The translations under genes were made by a program, and so were the position numbers. A DNA stretch of 64,000 nucleotides from Tessaracoccus oleiagri. GTDB taxonomy: Bacteria > Actinomycetota > Actinomycetes > Propionibacteriales > Propionibacteriaceae. This document shows positions 41,437 to 48,997 of the stretch, one piece after another (position 1 is the stretch's first letter; each line of letters begins with the position of its first letter). The notes under the pieces are model-generated. The model was not told the origin of the DNA, searched no databases, and saw only the letters and a program-made list of their open reading frames with translations. The DNA lies in contig NZ_FNGP01000006.1 in NCBI RefSeq assembly GCF_900103275.1, forward strand, positions 62,001-126,000. Reading direction: 5' to 3'.

Positions 41437-42101
41437 GCGCGCGGTTCCCTGATGAGCGTGGCGGCGACGACCGGGTCCTGCTCACCGATGTCGCGGCTGG
41501 GGCAGAGGTCGCGGATGACGCACGCGGCGCAGGCGGGCCGCTTCGCGTGGCAGACGCGACGTCCGTGCCAGATGATCTCGTGCGACAGCTGCGTCCACCG
41601 CTCGGGCGGGAAGAGTGCCATCACCGCCTGCTCGACCACGTCGGGCTTCGTGGACGCGACCCAGCCGAAGCGATTGGTGAGCCGGATCAGGTGCGTGTCG
41701 GGAGTCACGCCCGGGACGCCGAAGGCGTTGCCGAGCACGACGTTGGCCGTCTTCCGCCCCACGCCGGGCAGCGTCACCAGCTCGTCGAGGGAGCCCGGCA
41801 CCTCTCCGTCGAACTCGTCGACGACCGCGCGCGCGATGCCGATGATGGCGGCGGTCTTGTTGCGGAAGAAGCCGACCGGCTTGATGATGGTGGCGACCTC
41901 GTCGGGATCCGCTCCCGCGAGCGCCTCCGGCGTGGGCCAGCGGCGGAAGAGCTCCGGCGTCACGGAGTTCACCCGGCGGTCGGTGGACTGCGCGGACAGC
42001 ACGGTGGCCAGCAGCAGCTCGAAGGGCGACCGGAAGTCCAGCTCGCACTCCGCCTCGGGATAGGCCGCGGCCAGCGCTTCCGCGATGGCGGTCGCGCTCA
42101 A
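41433..42101 (-). CDS. nth: Endonuclease III
   Basis: A base-excision repair glycosylase/AP-lyase that removes oxidised pyrimidines. In 222 residues: helix-hairpin-helix LPGVGRKTANVVLGNAFG near 115-132 with the catalytic Lys, the catalytic Asp in TPDTHLIRLTNR near 139, and the [4Fe-4S] cluster C-x6-C-x2-C-x5-C near 195-211. TTG 42101 is the likely start: GGAGGG, within the end of the DUF4177 gene, is 8 bases upstream. It overlaps the TlpA-like gene by 4 bases. The fourth Cys is followed by PSRDIG, then the C-terminal tail. Confidence 0.95.
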   Translation of the reverse strand: MSATAIAEALAAAYPEAECELDFRSPFELLLATVLSAQSTDRRVNSVTPELFRRWPTPEALAGADPDEVATIIKPVGFFRNKTAAIIGIARAVVDEFDGEVPGSLDELVTLPGVGRKTANVVLGNAFGVPGVTPDTHLIRLTNRFGWVASTKPDVVEQAVMALFPPERWTQLSHEIIWHGRRVCHAKRPACAACVIRDLCPSRDIGEQDPVVAATLIREPRA

Positions 42102-42106
42102 GGCGG

Positions 42107-42265
42107 TCAGCCCTCCAGCGGACGCTTGAAGTAGCCGACGAGCGTGTCCGGGTTGGGCCCCGGCGCGAGCGTGATGAGCTCCCAGCCGTCAGCGCCGAAG
42201 TTGTTCAGGATCTGCTGCGCGACGTGCGAGAGGATCGGGGCCGTGAAGTATTCCCATTTGGTCAT
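42107..42265 (-). CDS. DUF4177 small protein
   Basis: Only 52 residues, short enough to be missed by many gene callers. The sequence MTKWEYFTAPIL, then LNNFGADGWELITL and LVGYFKRPLEG, is a clear DUF4177 pattern; a tryptophan-rich dimeric beta fold is likely. ATG 42265 has a -10 box 6 bases upstream (TAATCT). The stop precedes nth by 5 bases, and the nth ribosome site lies inside this gene, so it may be needed to translate nth. M. tuberculosis has a comparable small gene (Rv3678A) near its nth. Function unknown. Confidence 0.85.
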   Translation of the reverse strand: MTKWEYFTAPILSHVAQQILNNFGADGWELITLAPGPNPDTLVGYFKRPLEG

Positions 42266-42271
42266 GCAGTC

Positions 42272-42277
42272 AGATTA
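42272..42277 (-). promoter_or_regulatory. -10 box of the DUF4177-nth operon, shared with a stop codon
   Basis: TAATCT, 6 bases before ATG 42265. Its TAA is the stop codon of the whiB gene. Confidence 0.5.
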
Positions 42278-42535
42278 GCTGCAGAGCACGTCCCGCCAGG
42301 ACTTGATGTCGGGGCGGGCCCGCAGGAGCGCCCGACGCTCGCGCTCGGTCATGCCGCCCCAGACACCCCACTCGATGCGGTTGTCGAGGGCTTCGGCGAG
42401 ACACTCCGACCGGACTGGGCAATCGCGGCACACCACGCGCGCCCGCTTCTGGTCCTTGCCCTCCGGAAACAGTGCGTCCGCCATGTCACGGCACTTCGCC
42501 TGAAGCGTCCACTCACTGACCTCGGCTAGCGACAT
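42275..42535 (-). CDS. WhiB-family iron-sulfur regulator, WhiB4/WblA-like
   Basis: An 86-residue redox-sensing transcription factor. Cluster ligands C15, C36, C39 and C45 follow the spacing C-x20-C-x2-C-x5-C; the GVWGG turn is at 57-61 and a basic RERRALLRARP tail provides DNA contact. An extra Cys lies second from last. The start is ATG 42535, supported by AAAGGAGGG just upstream. It diverges from a class A PBP gene that is followed by a metallophosphoesterase, exactly the neighbourhood of M. tuberculosis whiB4 and Streptomyces wblA, so I judge it their ortholog by synteny. These act on oxidative-stress or developmental genes. Confidence 0.88.
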   Translation of the reverse strand: MSLAEVSEWTLQAKCRDMADALFPEGKDQKRARVVCRDCPVRSECLAEALDNRIEWGVWGGMTERERRALLRARPDIKSWRDVLCS

Positions 42536-42572
42536 GCTGCCCTCCTTTGCGCAGGTTTGTCTTCCGCTCACA

Positions 42573-42578
42573 ACGCTA
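42573..42578 (-). promoter_or_regulatory. -10 box of whiB
   Basis: TAGCGT inside the 8-bp palindrome CGCTAGCG (42574-42581). It leaves a leader of about 30 bases that includes the AGGAGGG site. Confidence 0.4.
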
Positions 42579-42642
42579 GCGCATAACGGTCCGGTAACGA
42601 AAGACCCAATTTCCGCATACGGGTAATCCCAAACCCTTCACG

Positions 42643-42648
42643 TAGACT
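42643..42648 (+). promoter_or_regulatory. -10 box of the PBP gene
   Basis: TAGACT, 7 bases before ATG 42656; leaderless. The whiB -10 lies 65 bases away on the other strand. Confidence 0.5.
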
Positions 42649-42655
42649 GACCGCC

Positions 42656-45109
42656 ATGAAGTCTGCGAAGCTGAGCGAGAAGGCCTATGCGACCTTTATG
42701 TTCCTGGCCGTCAGCCTCCTCGCCGGGGTGCTGTTGTCGGGCGTCGCAGTCCCCTTCGTAGCCATGGCGAGCGGTGGGGCGAGGGCCGCCGTCGACTCCC
42801 TCGACTACCTTCCGGCCGAGTTCGACACCCCGCCCCAGTCGCAGCGCTCCCGCATCCTCATGGCCAACGGCGAGGTCCTCTCCACGTTCTTCGACGAGAA
42901 CCGCATCTACGTCACGCTCGACCAGATCGCACCGGTCATGCAGGAGGCACAGATCGCGATCGAGGACCACCGCTTCTACGAGCACGGCGCCATCGACTTC
43001 GAGGGCCTGGGCCGCGCGTTCTTCAAGACGATCAGCGGCGACACCCAGGGCGCGTCGACGCTGACGCAGCAGTACGTGAAGCTCGTTCGTGTGGAGATGG
43101 CGAAGGCCAGCGGCGACGAGGAGGCCGCGCGCCAGGCCGTCGAGGTCTCCATCGAGCGCAAGATCCAGGAGGCCCGGTACGCCTTCGCGGTCGAGGAGAA
43201 GTTCAGCAAGGACGAGATCCTCGAGCGCTACCTGAACATCGCCTACTACGGCAACGGCGCGTACGGTGTGGAGTCCGCCTCGCTGCAGTACTTCGGCGTC
43301 CACGCGAAGGACCTGTCGCTCGAGCAGGCCGCCATGCTGGCCGGCCTCGTGCAGAACCCCGTCGGCTACGACCCCGTGCGCAACACGCAGAAGGCCACCG
43401 ACCGGCGCAACCTCGTGCTCCAGCGGATGGCCGACGTCGGCTTCGTCACGCAGGAGGAGTCCGACGCGGCCAAGCAGATTCCGTTCGACCCCGCCAAGGT
43501 GACGCGCACGCCGAACGGTTGCACCTCGTCGCGCTACCCCTTCCTCTGCGACTACGTCTACCGGACCCTCGTCTCCGGCCAGGTCCCGGGCCTCGGCGAG
43601 ACCCGCGAGGAGCGCATCAACACGCTGCGCCGCGGCGGCCTGACGATCCAGACGCTCATCGACCCGAAGACGCAGGACGCCGCCGAGGCGGCCGTCGCCA
43701 ACCTCGTGAGCCCCACCGACCCGATCGTCGCGAACTCCGTGGTCCTGCAGCCCTCCACCGGCCTCATCGTCGCGATGGCGCAGAGCCGTCCGGTCATGGG
43801 CGACGACATCGCCGCCGGCGAGACGTACTACAACTACAACGTCGACCAGGACATGGGCGGCGCCGAGGGTTACCAGGTCGGCTCCACCATGAAGGTGTTC
43901 GCGGCCGCGGCCGCCCTCGAGATGGGCATGGCCGTCACACAGGAGTTCGACTCCCCCGGCACCCTGAAGCTGGGTGGCGAGACGTTCCGCAGTTGTGAGC
44001 GTGACTTCCGGGCCCTGCCGGAGGACTGGTCCCCCTCGAACCTCGGTCGTCGCAACTACGGCAACATCGACATGGTGGAGGCCACCGAGAACTCGGTCAA
44101 CACCTACTACCTGCAATTGGTGCAGAGCATCGGCAACTGCGGCCCCATCGAGCTCGCCCAGCGCGCCGGCGTCAAGATGGCCGACGGCAGCGACATGCGC
44201 GACCAGTCCAACATCGCCTCCTGGGTGCTCGGCACCAGCTACGTGACGCCGCTGTCGATGGCCGAGGGCTACGCCACCTTCGCCAACCGTGGCGTCCACT
44301 GCAGCCCGCGCATCCTGCAGTCGATCGTGATGGACAACGGCACGGAGATCGAGGTCCCGAGCGGCAACTGCGAGCAGGTCATCGAGCCCGAGGTGGCCGA
44401 CGGCATGAACTACCTGCTGAAGTCCGTCATGGACAACGGCACCGGACGCCCGGCGCGGCTGCCCGACGGCCGGCCCCAGGCCGGCAAGACGGGCACCACG
44501 AACGAGAACAAGGCCGTCTGGTTCGCGGGCTACACCCCGGAGATGGCCGGCGTGGCGATGATCGCCGTCGACACCGACCCCAACCGCCCCAAGGTCGACA
44601 CCCTCGAGGGGCTGCGCCTCGCCAACGGCGAGCGGCTCCGCGGCACCGGCGGCGGTGACGCCGGCCAGATCTGGCGCGCGGCCATGGGCGCTGCACTCGA
44701 GGGCAAGCCCAAGACCGACTTCACTGCGCCGACCGACCGCATCCTCGAGGGCAAGAAGATCCCGGTGCCCGATGTCTCGGGCATGAGTTATGAGGAGGCG
44801 AAGGAGACGATCGAGGCCGCCGGCTTCACGACCCGACGCTGGGGCGTCTACTCGTCGCGCCGCGCCGGTACGTTCCTCGGCGCGTCCCCGGCCGACGAGG
44901 CACCGATGTTCTCGGTGATCTCGCTGCGCGTCTCGGTCGGCCCACGCCCGAAGCCCAAGCCGGCCCCCGCGCCCAAGCCCGAGCCCGCCCCGCCGCCGGC
45001 CACCCAGGCCCCCCAGCCACAGCCCTCGACGCCCGCCGCTCCCCCGCCCAGTAACGGCGGCAACAACGGTGGCGGCAACGGCAACGGCAACGGCAACGGC
45101 GGCGGCTGA
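42656..45109 (+). CDS. Class A penicillin-binding protein with PASTA domain
   Basis: A bifunctional glycosyltransferase/transpeptidase that polymerises and crosslinks peptidoglycan, 817 residues. A membrane anchor at about 11-36 precedes the GT51 domain with catalytic E103 (EDHRFYEHG) and GASTLTQQYVK near 132. The transpeptidase has S410-T-M-K413, S480-V-N482 and K611-T-G613. One PASTA domain (about 692-757) follows, then a Pro/Lys/Ala tail and a terminal Asn/Gly run. It corresponds to mycobacterial PonA2 by order. The stop overlaps the metallophosphoesterase start (TGATG). It diverges from the whiB gene, which may control it. Confidence 0.93.
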   Translation: MKSAKLSEKAYATFMFLAVSLLAGVLLSGVAVPFVAMASGGARAAVDSLDYLPAEFDTPPQSQRSRILMANGEVLSTFFDENRIYVTLDQIAPVMQEAQIAIEDHRFYEHGAIDFEGLGRAFFKTISGDTQGASTLTQQYVKLVRVEMAKASGDEEAARQAVEVSIERKIQEARYAFAVEEKFSKDEILERYLNIAYYGNGAYGVESASLQYFGVHAKDLSLEQAAMLAGLVQNPVGYDPVRNTQKATDRRNLVLQRMADVGFVTQEESDAAKQIPFDPAKVTRTPNGCTSSRYPFLCDYVYRTLVSGQVPGLGETREERINTLRRGGLTIQTLIDPKTQDAAEAAVANLVSPTDPIVANSVVLQPSTGLIVAMAQSRPVMGDDIAAGETYYNYNVDQDMGGAEGYQVGSTMKVFAAAAALEMGMAVTQEFDSPGTLKLGGETFRSCERDFRALPEDWSPSNLGRRNYGNIDMVEATENSVNTYYLQLVQSIGNCGPIELAQRAGVKMADGSDMRDQSNIASWVLGTSYVTPLSMAEGYATFANRGVHCSPRILQSIVMDNGTEIEVPSGNCEQVIEPEVADGMNYLLKSVMDNGTGRPARLPDGRPQAGKTGTTNENKAVWFAGYTPEMAGVAMIAVDTDPNRPKVDTLEGLRLANGERLRGTGGGDAGQIWRAAMGAALEGKPKTDFTAPTDRILEGKKIPVPDVSGMSYEEAKETIEAAGFTTRRWGVYSSRRAGTFLGASPADEAPMFSVISLRVSVGPRPKPKPAPAPKPEPAPPPATQAPQPQPSTPAAPPPSNGGNNGGGNGNGNGNGGG

Positions 45110-46011
45110 TGCGGGGTCTGCTCAAGGCGGCCGGGCTGGTCGCCGGGGCCGGTGCCGCCTGTTTCGGCTGGGGTCTGCTTGAAGCCCACCTGTTCACGGT
45201 CCGACGCTTCACCCTGCCCGTCCTTCCCCCCGGTGGGAAGGACCTGAAGGTCCTCCACGTCTCCGACTTCCACCTCCTGCCCCGGCAACTGGACAAGATG
45301 CGCTTCATCCGGTCACTCGCCGACCTCGAGCCGGACCTGGTGGTCAACACCGGCGACAACATCGCCTCCAACGACGCGATTGCCGCGCTGCATGCGTCGT
45401 GGGGGTGGCTCCGGTTCAAGCCGGGCGTCTTCGCCCTGGGTTCCAACGACTACCAGGCGCCGCGCTTCACCAACCCGCTGCGCTACGTCATCCGCGGCCG
45501 GTCCGAGGGTACCGGCGTGAAGCCCACCCCGCTGGACACCGGCACGCTGCGGCGGCGCTTCGAGGACAACGGCTGGGTGGACCTCGCCCACCGGCGCCAC
45601 GTCATGGAGGTGGCCGGCTACCGGATCGAGTTCCGCGGCACCGATGACGCGCACCTGGGCCGAGACGACTACGCCACCGTCCAGGGGCCACCGGCGGACG
45701 ACGTCGACCTGGCCATCGGCGTGACGCACGCCCCCTACCTGCGGCTGCTCGACGGGATGACCGCCGACGGGGTCGACGTGATCTTCGCCGGCCACACCCA
45801 CGGCGGCCAGGTCTGCGTCCCCGGGTACGGGGCGCTGACCACCAACTGTGACCTCGACACCGACCGGGTGAAGGGCGTCAGCACGCACACCGCCGGCGGC
45901 CGGACGGCGCACCTCCACGTCTCGGCGGGCCTCGGCAGCTCGCCGTATGCGCCGTTCCGGTTCGCCTGCCGCCCGGAAGTGAGCCTGGTGACCCTGACGG
46001 CACGCAGCTGA
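45109..46011 (+). CDS. Metallophosphoesterase
   Basis: A 300-residue calcineurin-like phosphoesterase with a short N-terminal hydrophobic segment that may anchor it outside the membrane. The metal motifs are HVSDFHLLP near 47 (D-x-H), VVNTGDNIASND near 79 (GD), GSNDYQAP near 105 (GN-like), THAPYLRLL near 205 and FAGHTHGGQV near 227-236 (GHxH). It may be a phospholipid or cell-wall lipid phosphatase. ATG 45109 overlaps the PBP stop by one base; the pair is conserved in actinobacteria (Rv3683 follows ponA2). Confidence 0.9.
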   Translation: MRGLLKAAGLVAGAGAACFGWGLLEAHLFTVRRFTLPVLPPGGKDLKVLHVSDFHLLPRQLDKMRFIRSLADLEPDLVVNTGDNIASNDAIAALHASWGWLRFKPGVFALGSNDYQAPRFTNPLRYVIRGRSEGTGVKPTPLDTGTLRRRFEDNGWVDLAHRRHVMEVAGYRIEFRGTDDAHLGRDDYATVQGPPADDVDLAIGVTHAPYLRLLDGMTADGVDVIFAGHTHGGQVCVPGYGALTTNCDLDTDRVKGVSTHTAGGRTAHLHVSAGLGSSPYAPFRFACRPEVSLVTLTARS

Positions 46012-46016
46012 GCCGG

Positions 46017-46047
46017 TTGGCGCCGGGTCGGATCCCTGCGCTATGCT
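46017..46047 (+). promoter_or_regulatory. tRNA-Pro promoter
   Basis: TTGGCG (46017-46022) and TATGCT (46042-46047) are 19 bases apart, as at tRNA-Thr. The transcript should start about 15 bases before the tRNA. Confidence 0.5.
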
Positions 46048-46069
46048 GAGCGTCGGCTCAAACGGCCAT

Positions 46070-46146
46070 CGGGGTGTGGCGCAGCTTGGTAGCGCGCGTC
46101 GTTCGGGACGACGAGGCCGCAGGTTCAAATCCTGTCACCCCGACCA
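46070..46146 (+). tRNA. tRNA-Pro(CGG)
   Basis: 77 bases with encoded CCA. The acceptor stem pairs CGGGGTG with CACCCCG. The anticodon stem CGTCG/CGACG encloses TTCGGGA, so the anticodon is CGG, reading CCG. The T arm is GCAGGTTCAAATCCTGT. It is an isolated tRNA gene with its own promoter and terminator. Confidence 0.97.
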
Positions 46147-46152
46147 AGCGAC

Positions 46153-46183
46153 TCCCGGGTCATCCTCCACGGATGGCCCGGGA
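46153..46183 (+). terminator. Terminator of tRNA-Pro
   Basis: A 13-pair stem (46153-46165 with 46171-46183, one G-T pair) with a 5-base loop, followed by TTCTCGTT. The strongest intrinsic terminator seen in the window. Confidence 0.75.
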
Positions 46184-46204
46184 TTCTCGTTCGCGGCGAC
46201 GGGA

Positions 46205-46210
46205 TAAGGT
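46205..46210 (+). promoter_or_regulatory. -10 box of the class IV aminotransferase gene
   Basis: TAAGGT, 6 bases before ATG 46217; leaderless. Confidence 0.5.
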
Positions 46211-46216
46211 CGGTTC

Positions 46217-47113
46217 ATGGCCACTTCGACAACACCAGCCACTGCCGTCGTCGTCCTGCTCACCCCGGACCACCCCGACGGCGAGCTGCTCGATCCGTCG
46301 GTGCCCCACTTCTCCGCGCTCGCGCAGGGGCTCGCCCGCGGGGACGGGATCTTCGAGACCTCCCTCCTCGACCACGGCCGAGTTCGGAAGCTCGACGAGC
46401 ACCTGTGGCGGCTGCAGCGCTCCGCCGGCATCGTGGGCCTCGACATCCCGGACGCGCACGCCTGGCGCCGCGCTATCGCCGCCGCGGTGGCGGCGTGGAA
46501 TCCGGGCGAGATCGCCGAGGCCGTGCCCGACGAGGCCCTGGTGAAGCTCTTCGCCCTCCGCGGCTACGGCCCCGAGAACCCGCAGGGCTACGCATGGGTG
46601 ACGGTGACGCCCATGTGGAGGTCGCTGAGGCCCGACGGCCCCATTCGGGTGGTGTTGCTCGAGCGCGGCCACGACTCGGCCACCATGGAGCGGGCGCCCT
46701 GGCTGCTGCTGGGCGCCAAGACGTTGAGCTACGCGCCGAACATGGCGGCGGTCCGCGAGGCGCGGCGCCGCGGCGCGGACGACGTGATCTTCACCAGCAC
46801 CGACGGGCTGGTGCTGGAGGGCCCGACATCGACGGTCATCATCAAGCGCGGGGACACGCTCGGGACCCCGCCCGCCGAGATCGGCATCCTCCCCGGCACC
46901 ACCCAGCGGGTCCTGTTCCGGGCCGCCGAAGCGGCCGGTTGGCGCACGTCGGTGGAGCGCCTGACGCCCGACGACCTCCGCTCGGCCGACGCGGTGTGGC
47001 TCGCCTCCAGCGGCCGGCTGCTCAGCCAGGTGGCCCGTCTCGACGACGCCGACCTGCCCGTCGACGACCGTGTGCACGCCGAACTCATGCGGCTGCTCGC
47101 GGAGCACTCCTGA
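46217..47113 (+). CDS. Class IV PLP-dependent aminotransferase, PabC-like
   Basis: A 298-residue fold-type IV enzyme. The PLP lysine is in LLLGAKTLSYAPNM near 175, preceded by GDGIFETSLLDHGRVRKLDEHL near 42-63. The Glu that contacts the cofactor N1 is in VLEGPTSTVI near 206-215. The closest known functions are aminodeoxychorismate lyase (making p-aminobenzoate for folate) and branched-chain or D-amino acid aminotransferase; PabC is my preferred guess and would complement the folE-P-B-K cluster at the left end. It begins 34 bases after the tRNA-Pro terminator and precedes dedA. Confidence 0.83.
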   Translation: MATSTTPATAVVVLLTPDHPDGELLDPSVPHFSALAQGLARGDGIFETSLLDHGRVRKLDEHLWRLQRSAGIVGLDIPDAHAWRRAIAAAVAAWNPGEIAEAVPDEALVKLFALRGYGPENPQGYAWVTVTPMWRSLRPDGPIRVVLLERGHDSATMERAPWLLLGAKTLSYAPNMAAVREARRRGADDVIFTSTDGLVLEGPTSTVIIKRGDTLGTPPAEIGILPGTTQRVLFRAAEAAGWRTSVERLTPDDLRSADAVWLASSGRLLSQVARLDDADLPVDDRVHAELMRLLAEHS

Positions 47114-47123
47114 CCGGCGGACG

Positions 47124-47129
47124 TAGGAT
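47124..47129 (+). promoter_or_regulatory. -10 box of dedA
   Basis: TAGGAT, 6 bases before GTG 47136, in the 22-base gap after the aminotransferase gene. Confidence 0.45.
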
Positions 47130-47135
47130 CGCCGG

Positions 47136-47753
47136 GTGAACCTCATCGAGTGGGCGATCCACGTCACCGAGAGCCTGGGCGGCCCGGGCGTGGCCCTGCT
47201 GCTCTTCCTCGAGAACGTCTTCCCGCCGATCCCGTCCGAGGTGGTCCTCCCCGTCGCGGGCGTGGTGGCCGGGATGGGCAGGCACTCGTTCGTGACCATG
47301 TTGCTCTGGGCGCTGGTCGGTGGTCTTGCCGGTGCCTACCTGCTGTACGGCATCGGGTACCTGGTGGGTCCGGACCGGGTCCGGCACTGGTGCCGTCGCG
47401 TACCGCTGGTGGACGTCGAGGACTTCGACAAGTCCCTCGACTGGTTCGCCCGGCACGGGCAGAGTGGCATCTTCCTCGGCCGCATGGTGCCGGGCGTCAG
47501 GTCGCTCATCTCGATTCCGGCGGGGATCTACCGCATGTCGCTGCTGAAGTTCACGCTGCTCACGGCCTCGGGATCGACGATCTGGAACACCCTGTTCATC
47601 GCTGCCGGCTTCTACCTGGGCGAGAACTGGCACGTCATCGAGCCCTACACCGACCTGTTCTCGAACCTGGTGGCGGTGACCATCGTGATCCTGCTCGCCT
47701 GGTTCGTCGTGACGCGGCTCCGGCGCAACCGGGGGCGAGAGCGTCACCAGTAG
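47136..47753 (+). CDS. DedA-family membrane protein
   Basis: 205 residues with an N-terminal amphipathic/hydrophobic stretch, re-entrant-like segments and the family motif GRMVPGVRSLISIPAG near 117-132. ENVFPPIPSEVVLPVAGVVAG near 26-46 is the other hallmark. DedA proteins take part in flipping undecaprenyl or phospholipid carriers and need acidic and basic membrane residues (Glu35 and Arg118-type). GTG 47136 starts the usual hydrophilic leader. It overlaps the convergent lipoprotein gene by 10 bases. Confidence 0.92.
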   Translation: MNLIEWAIHVTESLGGPGVALLLFLENVFPPIPSEVVLPVAGVVAGMGRHSFVTMLLWALVGGLAGAYLLYGIGYLVGPDRVRHWCRRVPLVDVEDFDKSLDWFARHGQSGIFLGRMVPGVRSLISIPAGIYRMSLLKFTLLTASGSTIWNTLFIAAGFYLGENWHVIEPYTDLFSNLVAVTIVILLAWFVVTRLRRNRGRERHQ

Positions 47754-48328
47754 CGCCAGGCACCGCCCTCGACGCAGCTCAGCCCCTCGTCCCACGGGTA
47801 CGGGACGCCCGCCGGCACACCGGCCTCCGCCAGTTCGGCGCACTCCGGCGGTTCGACGAGGGCGCTCGCCAACTCCTCCCACCCGCCCTCGGCCTCGCCG
47901 AGCAAGCCCATGACGCCGTACGGCCCGCAGCCGAGCACCGAGCCGACCGCGAACCCCGCGGGGTGGAACGCGGTGACCCGTGCCTCGACGGGGCAGTCCG
48001 GGAACTCCTCCGACCACTCCTCGCTGGCCAGCACCTCCTCCAGCAGCGCGTCCTTCAGGAAGGCGCGGAGGCCGTCGGGCAGCGGCGCCGCGTCGATCGC
48101 CTCGTCCGAGGTCATGGCGCCGGTCTCGACCTCCTGCCACACCCCCTCCACCGTCGGGGCCTTGACAGGCTCGGCCGGCGCAGCGGAGGCGGGAGCCACG
48201 GGGGCCAGGGAGGGCGACGGCGCGGCGGCGGCCTGTGACGCGTCGCTGGTCATCGGCTCGGAGGGCTCCGGCGCGGGCGTGCAGCCGCCGAGGACCAGCG
48301 CCGCGATGAGGATCCCTGCCCTGCGCAT
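47744..48328 (-). CDS. Lipoprotein, paralog of the 48330-48989 gene
   Basis: 194 residues. The signal peptide ends in the lipobox LVLGGC (Cys16), followed by an Ala/Pro/Ser-rich spacer to about 55, typical of a surface lipoprotein. The globular part has several cysteines; its end (CAELAEAGVPAGVP, then LSCVEGGAWRYW) matches its neighbour, which shows the same pattern of C, GVPxGVP, L-x-C and GG-A. A start at ATG 48328 follows the neighbour's stop by one base. No known domain. Probably co-transcribed behind deoA, though a biological link is not obvious. Confidence 0.75.
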   Translation of the reverse strand: MRRAGILIAALVLGGCTPAPEPSEPMTSDASQAAAAPSPSLAPVAPASAAPAEPVKAPTVEGVWQEVETGAMTSDEAIDAAPLPDGLRAFLKDALLEEVLASEEWSEEFPDCPVEARVTAFHPAGFAVGSVLGCGPYGVMGLLGEAEGGWEELASALVEPPECAELAEAGVPAGVPYPWDEGLSCVEGGAWRYW

Positions 48329-48329
48329 C

Positions 48330-48989
48330 TCAGTAGTTCTTCGCTCCGCCGTCGCTGCAGACCAGCCCGTCGGGCAGCAGCTTGGTCTTCGGGACTCCGG
48401 TGGGCACGTCGGCGTTGCGGAACGCGCTGCAGGGCTGCACCGAAGTGGACTCGACGAGCTCGGACACGCGACCGCTCCCGTCGGGGCCGTAGACGAACAG
48501 GGCCGCCCCGGCGCAGATCCCGGACTCGTCGGCCACCAGGTAGCCGTCGGGATGCACGGCGAAGAGGTTGAACTGCACGTTGCAGGGCTCGGCGAGGCGG
48601 CTCTTCACGTACTGGGTGACGGCCGAGGGCAGCCCGGCTGCATCCGCCTCGGACTCGGTGGACACCTTCCGGTCGACGATCGCCCATCCGCTGGCGGGCG
48701 CCTCCGCAGGCGGTTCCGCCGTGGGGCTGACGGTGACTGGGCTCTCCGACGGTGACGGCGACGACGCCGGCTCCTCTGACGCCTCCGACGTGGGCGAGGC
48801 CTCAACCGTGGCGCTGGGCGCGGTCCCGGCCGACTCCGACTCGGTGGCGGATCCCTGCTCCGTCGCGGAAGGAACCGCGGTGACGCTCTCCGAGGTGGCG
48901 GGCGCCTCCGTCGGACCCGGGTCGCCCGGGGTGGGGGCGCAGGCGGTCAACAGGAGCAGGCCGGCGAGACCGGCGACGAGGCGCTTCAT
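48330..48989 (-). CDS. Lipoprotein, paralog of the 47744-48328 gene
   Basis: 219 residues with the lipobox LLLTAC (Cys17) and an unusually long Ser/Thr/Ala/Glu/Pro spacer to about 95, likely glycosylated or disordered. The folded end shares the FAVHPDGYLVA... and CSAFRNADVPTGVP...LVCSDGGAKNY pattern with its neighbour. I chose ATG 48989, 6 bases after a GAGG site, over the in-frame TTG at 49001 that overlaps the deoA stop. It starts 8 bases after deoA on the same strand. Function unknown. Confidence 0.75.
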   Translation of the reverse strand: MKRLVAGLAGLLLLTACAPTPGDPGPTEAPATSESVTAVPSATEQGSATESESAGTAPSATVEASPTSEASEEPASSPSPSESPVTVSPTAEPPAEAPASGWAIVDRKVSTESEADAAGLPSAVTQYVKSRLAEPCNVQFNLFAVHPDGYLVADESGICAGAALFVYGPDGSGRVSELVESTSVQPCSAFRNADVPTGVPKTKLLPDGLVCSDGGAKNY

Positions 48990-48997
48990 CGGGCGCC

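Noticed and set aside
42638-44299. 553-codon frame opposite the PBP gene
   Set aside because: Antisense shadow; the PBP has all catalytic motifs and a promoter.
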